From: Flavimaribacter sp039888615
GTDB taxonomy: Bacteria; Pseudomonadota; Alphaproteobacteria; Rhizobiales; Rhizobiaceae
Assembly: GCA_039888615.1 (NCBI GenBank)
Contig: JBDQQS010000007.1
DNA length: 64,000 nucleotides
Direction: 5' to 3' (one strand)
In this document: positions 61,208 to 64,000 of the stretch, in pieces
Position numbering within the stretch: the first letter of the stretch is position 1
Layout: the number at the start of each line of letters is the position of its first letter
Notes under the pieces: model-generated
Seen by the model: only the letters and a program-made list of their open reading frames with translations
The model's database searches: none
Told to the model about the DNA's origin: nothing
Program-made: the position numbers and the translations under genes

Positions 61208-62074
61208 CTACAGCTTGCGGCGCCAATTGCGTGAAATACCCATCGGGTAAAGCCACAGCATAAGTGCGGTTGCGACAAAGAAGAAAATATCACCGACCAC
61301 GGAGGTCATGAAGCTCGCGGTAACTGATGACCCACCTCCCAGACCGAGAGCCGTCACGGCTGTGCCGGTAAGTGCGACCGGGCCCGCGACAACAACGGTA
61401 AGAAAGCCCTTGACCGCGAAAAAAAGGCCCATGGAGGGCGTCGCTGGAATGATGGGGAGCAGGATAGCGCCCGCAAAACCGGCGAGACCGCAACCGATGG
61501 AAAATGTCAGCGTGTTTACACGCGAAGAGTCGATTCCAATCGCCTGAGCCATTTCTGGCTCCTGAATGGAGGCCCGCGCCTTCATTCCGTAGACCGTCTT
61601 CGTCATCAGAAGGTAGACAAAGGCCAGCATAAGCCCAGCTACAGCAATCATTGCAAGCGGATAGACAGCCAGACTGTAGGCGCCAATCTTTAGACTGTAT
61701 TGCGGCATGCCAATACCCGGGGACACAGTGCCGAAAAGCAGTACAGCGCACTGATTGAACACCATACCCAGACCCCAAGTCGCCAGCATGGTGTCGAACA
61801 AGCGTCCATAGAGACGTCGGATTATGAGGAGTTCCACAATCGCCCCGATCATCATTGTCATGATGACGGCTACTGGAATGGCGAGCGGATAGGGGATACC
61901 CAACTGCGTGGCAGTCAGTGCCGAGTAGGCCCCCACCATCAGGAACTCGCCATGGGCAAGATTGATGACGCCCATCAGGCCGTAAACAACCGCCAAGCCG
62001 AGTGTTGCTATGAGCAAGATTGATGCGCTGGATAGTGATGACAGTAGCACTGTCGCCAGATAGTCGAGTTCCAT
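61208..62074 (-). CDS. Amide/urea-type ABC transporter permease (UrtB/LivH type)
   Basis: 288-residue permease with about eight membrane helices, LivH motif GVINLAHGEFLMVGA near residue 35, and the ISEP-like cytoplasmic loop KARASIQEPEMAQAIGID. It follows the binding-protein gene after a 53-base spacer that contains a strong hairpin and precedes the fused permease-ATPase by 10 bases. Confidence 0.9.
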   Translation of the reverse strand: MELDYLATVLLSSLSSASILLIATLGLAVVYGLMGVINLAHGEFLMVGAYSALTATQLGIPYPLAIPVAVIMTMMIGAIVELLIIRRLYGRLFDTMLATWGLGMVFNQCAVLLFGTVSPGIGMPQYSLKIGAYSLAVYPLAMIAVAGLMLAFVYLLMTKTVYGMKARASIQEPEMAQAIGIDSSRVNTLTFSIGCGLAGFAGAILLPIIPATPSMGLFFAVKGFLTVVVAGPVALTGTAVTALGLGGGSSVTASFMTSVVGDIFFFVATALMLWLYPMGISRNWRRKL

Positions 62075-62089
62075 GATATCCTCCCGGAA

Positions 62090-62120
62090 CGGGCATGCCC
62101 ATCAAGAACAGGCATGCCCG
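62090..62120 (-). promoter_or_regulatory. Intercistronic hairpin after the binding-protein gene
   Basis: CGGGCATGCC/GGCATGCCCG form a perfect 10-bp stem with an 11-base loop in the spacer between binding protein and permease. There is no T-run. Such hairpins commonly protect the binding-protein mRNA and lower expression of the membrane genes. Confidence 0.55.
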
Positions 62121-62127
62121 GCTATGC

Positions 62128-63339
62128 TTACTTGCCTTCGGGAGTAAAGTGTTCAGCGGTTTCAGGATTGGCGATGAGGTCGCACTTTTCATTCTCATAC
62201 GCCGGCGCCGAAGCCGCGAAGGTCTGAACGATCTCGAAGCCGTGATTGTTGTCGCCTTTGGCGATGTAGATATCCTGCGTGAGGTGGTGGGAACCGGGCT
62301 CCAGTTTGACAGCCCCGTTCGGAGCTTCAAACGTCAGGCCGCTTTCGAGAGCGGGGATGACCTTTGCGGGGTCTGCAGAACCAGCCTTGTTGGCAGCTGC
62401 TGCCCAAAGGTGAACAGCGTTCCAAACATCAACGGCACCGGCAACGATTGGCGTTTCGGTTCCATATTTGGCTTCCCAGGCAGCTTTGAACTTGCCATTG
62501 GCGTCACTGTCGACAGCTGGGAAATAGCCCATTGCAGACACAAGACCTTCACCAGCCTGTGGCGATACCACCACCTGCTGGTTACCTGAGCCGTAGTTAG
62601 TGGAGACAACACCAATTGTGTCCTTCAGACCTGCCGCCGCGAACTGCTCAAGGAAACCTGTCTGGTTAGCTCCAACCGGAAGCGCAACGACCGCGTCAGG
62701 CTTTGCAGCCTGTATCTTCTGGATGGTCGGTGCATAGTCGGTGACCGAAAGCGCCAGATAATCCTCGCCGACGACTTCAGCGCCGTTCTGCTTGGCATAT
62801 TCATGGATCCAGTGGCCAGAAATGGCGCCGAAATTGTAGTCTGGCGCCATGATGTAGATCCGCTTGCCGTAGTTCTCGACTGCCCACTTGATGAGGACGC
62901 TGAGCTGCTGGGAGGCTGACGAACCGGTGACGAAGGTCTGCTTGTCGCAGGCGCCGCCTTCATAAAGCGATGAGTAGAAATAGGGAATGTTCGCCTTGCG
63001 GAAGATTGGCCGGATGGCCTCGCGCGACGAACTGGTCAAACCGGCAAACATGGCGGAGATGCCATCACGGAGCACTGATGTTTGTGCAAACTGCGTATAC
63101 TTGGCGAGTTCGGATTGTGCGTCGTAGCCGACGACGGTAACCGGTTCGCCATTGACGCCGCCTGCAGAATTGATGCTTTCAACAGCAAGGTTCAGCGCAT
63201 TGTTCTGCTGGATACCGTAGATGTTTAGACCGCCGGTTAAATCGAAAATTGCACCGATTTTGGTTTCGGCATAGGCTGACTGGGCTGCCAGCAGCGCAAT
63301 TGCCGCGACACCGAATCGAATTTTGTTAGGATACTTCAT
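62128..63339 (-). CDS. Amide/urea-type ABC transporter substrate-binding protein (UrtA/FmdD-like)
   Basis: 403 residues: signal peptide (hydrophobic stretch ending AQSAYA before ETKIGAI) and a Peripla_BP_5 body (LTSSSREAIRPIFRKANIPYF, YSSLYEGGACDKQ) resembling short-chain-amide/urea binding proteins. The start at 63339 follows AGGGA; the long upstream frame lacks homology. First gene of the amide operon, behind a regulated leader terminator. It probably delivers the amide that the downstream amidase hydrolyses. Confidence 0.88.
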   Translation of the reverse strand: MKYPNKIRFGVAAIALLAAQSAYAETKIGAIFDLTGGLNIYGIQQNNALNLAVESINSAGGVNGEPVTVVGYDAQSELAKYTQFAQTSVLRDGISAMFAGLTSSSREAIRPIFRKANIPYFYSSLYEGGACDKQTFVTGSSASQQLSVLIKWAVENYGKRIYIMAPDYNFGAISGHWIHEYAKQNGAEVVGEDYLALSVTDYAPTIQKIQAAKPDAVVALPVGANQTGFLEQFAAAGLKDTIGVVSTNYGSGNQQVVVSPQAGEGLVSAMGYFPAVDSDANGKFKAAWEAKYGTETPIVAGAVDVWNAVHLWAAAANKAGSADPAKVIPALESGLTFEAPNGAVKLEPGSHHLTQDIYIAKGDNNHGFEIVQTFAASAPAYENEKCDLIANPETAEHFTPEGK

Positions 63340-63392
63340 AGTGGTGTTCCCTGTCTCTGGAGAAGAGCTGAACACCAAATCTGCGCATGCCG

Positions 63393-63466
63393 GAAAAAGA
63401 CAAAGCGACGCGCTCGAGACAAGTGTCCAGCTACGTCGCTTTTGGCTTTCATGTGCATCGTCGCAC
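63393..63466 (-). promoter_or_regulatory. Leader with tandem hexaloop hairpins and overlapping terminator (ANTAR antitermination site)
   Basis: On the minus strand, upstream of the binding-protein gene, come hairpin 1 GTGC[GACGAT]GCAC (63453-63466) and hairpin 2 AGC[GACGTA]GCT (63429-63440), then an intrinsic terminator with a 9-bp stem AAAGCGACG/CGTCGCTTT (63434-63442 and 63402-63410) followed by TCTTTTT. Hairpin 2 shares bases with the terminator's 5' arm, so the two are mutually exclusive. Both loops are six bases with G at position 4, as in ANTAR RNA motifs (position 1 is G, not the usual A). Confidence 0.7.
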
Positions 63467-63688
63467 GTTAATACGTTAGCGCGCGGGCTAGTCATCTGTC
63501 AAGTCCGCTTGAGAGGTTCAGATCACCAGCCAAATCCAAAAGTGCGAAAGATATTTGACACTACCCGAACCTCTGGACTCCGCCGTCGGAGGCCGCCTCG
63601 ATATCCTGCGCGAACGCGCGCTACAATTCCTGCCCAGATGATTCCGATATGATTCCGGAGCGAACTTTAGTCGCAATGCGCCAGGAAC

Positions 63689-63721
63689 AAAAAAGCCCGC
63701 AAGTCACTGACTTTGCGGGCT
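63689..63721 (-). terminator. Rho-independent terminator of the rRNA operon
   Basis: Minus-strand stem AGCCCGCAA/TTGCGGGCT with a 10-base loop, followed by a run of six T. It lies just downstream of the tRNA-fMet gene and marks the end of the 5S-tRNA transcript. Confidence 0.85.
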
Positions 63722-63725
63722 ATTC

Positions 63726-63803
<78 letters not shown>

Positions 63804-63911
63804 TCAACACGCGGTTCTGCACGATCCGTTCCGGTAAGGCCGCCGCACGATGTGCGAAGCCCCGAGTTCGGGCATGTGTAAAGAGAAGATTGATTTGGTG
63901 TTGCTATTATC

Positions 63912-64000
63912 AGACCTGGCGATGACCTACTCTCCCGCGTCTTGAGACGAAGTACCATTGGCGCTGGGGCGTTTCACGGCCGTGTTCGGCATGGGAACGG
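63912..64000 (-). rRNA. rrf: 5S ribosomal RNA, partial (3' part)
   Basis: The reverse strand reads CCGTTCCCATGCCGAACACG, a universally conserved 5S segment, and continues to the 3' end region ending CGCCAGGTCT near 63912. The gene continues beyond the right edge of the window. It belongs to a leftward rRNA operon. Confidence 0.93.

Overview
The window is high-GC chromosomal DNA from an alphaproteobacterium, most likely of the order Hyphomicrobiales (Rhizobiales); genus cannot be read from the sequence. Pointers are a DUF992 secreted protein, several class III nucleotide cyclases, a TraR-like LuxR receptor, a RutR-like TetR regulator, many periplasmic-binding-protein ABC importers for organic nitrogen and amino acids, and an rRNA operon end (5S then initiator tRNA) at the right edge. 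Nearly all space is coding, and genes are packed into operons with ATGA-type overlaps. No insertion sequence, prophage or CRISPR array was recognised.

Left part (1-16030). A branched-chain amino acid type ABC importer (livK-G-F-H, running off the left edge) is followed by a TraR-like LuxR receptor and the catalytic remnant of a class III cyclase. The remnant is truncated at an AT-rich tract and an array of six 20-bp iteron-like repeats. Next come two divergent transcription units around an IclR regulator. Leftward are a TrpXYZ-like ABC importer, an AhpD-like peroxidase-related protein, a HisC-like aminotransferase and a D-2-hydroxyacid type FAD dehydrogenase. Rightward are IclR, a zinc-free MDR reductase, a class III CoA-transferase and an orphan urocanate hydratase. 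I infer catabolism of a histidine-derived or other imidazole compound.

Middle part (16031-39866). A type I secretion ABC exporter and adaptor face two tandem 981-residue RTX proteins that differ mainly in one ~65-residue patch. After them come dCMP deaminase, a set of tiny membrane or secreted proteins, DUF992, a MscS channel, a CHASE2 cyclase overlapping a FecR-like gene tail to tail, an HpaI-type aldolase with MFS transporter and GntR regulator, an aromatic-ring FAD monooxygenase, a dihydroflavonol-reductase-like enzyme and a second membrane cyclase.

Nucleoside region (39870-49135). A BMP-family ABC nucleoside importer, a nucleoside hydrolase with an altered active site, a GMC oxidoreductase, a NIPSNAP protein and a uracil-DNA-glycosylase-like protein form one leftward cluster. 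It faces a RutR-like TetR gene across two RutR-like operators.

Right part (49193-64000). A MaoC hydratase, small hypothetical genes, a winged-helix/alpha-beta-hydrolase fusion with four ~11-bp direct repeats upstream, an LLM flavoprotein, a twice-frameshifted SDR and a Tat-exported serine hydrolase precede a complete leftward amide-utilisation operon. That operon holds a binding protein, permease, fused permease-ATPase, ATPase, a tiny AtzG-like protein, an amidase-signature amidase, AmiC, AmiR and a 70-residue protein. Its leader carries two hexaloop hairpins, the second overlapping an intrinsic terminator, which is the layout expected for ANTAR antitermination by AmiR. The rRNA operon end closes the window.
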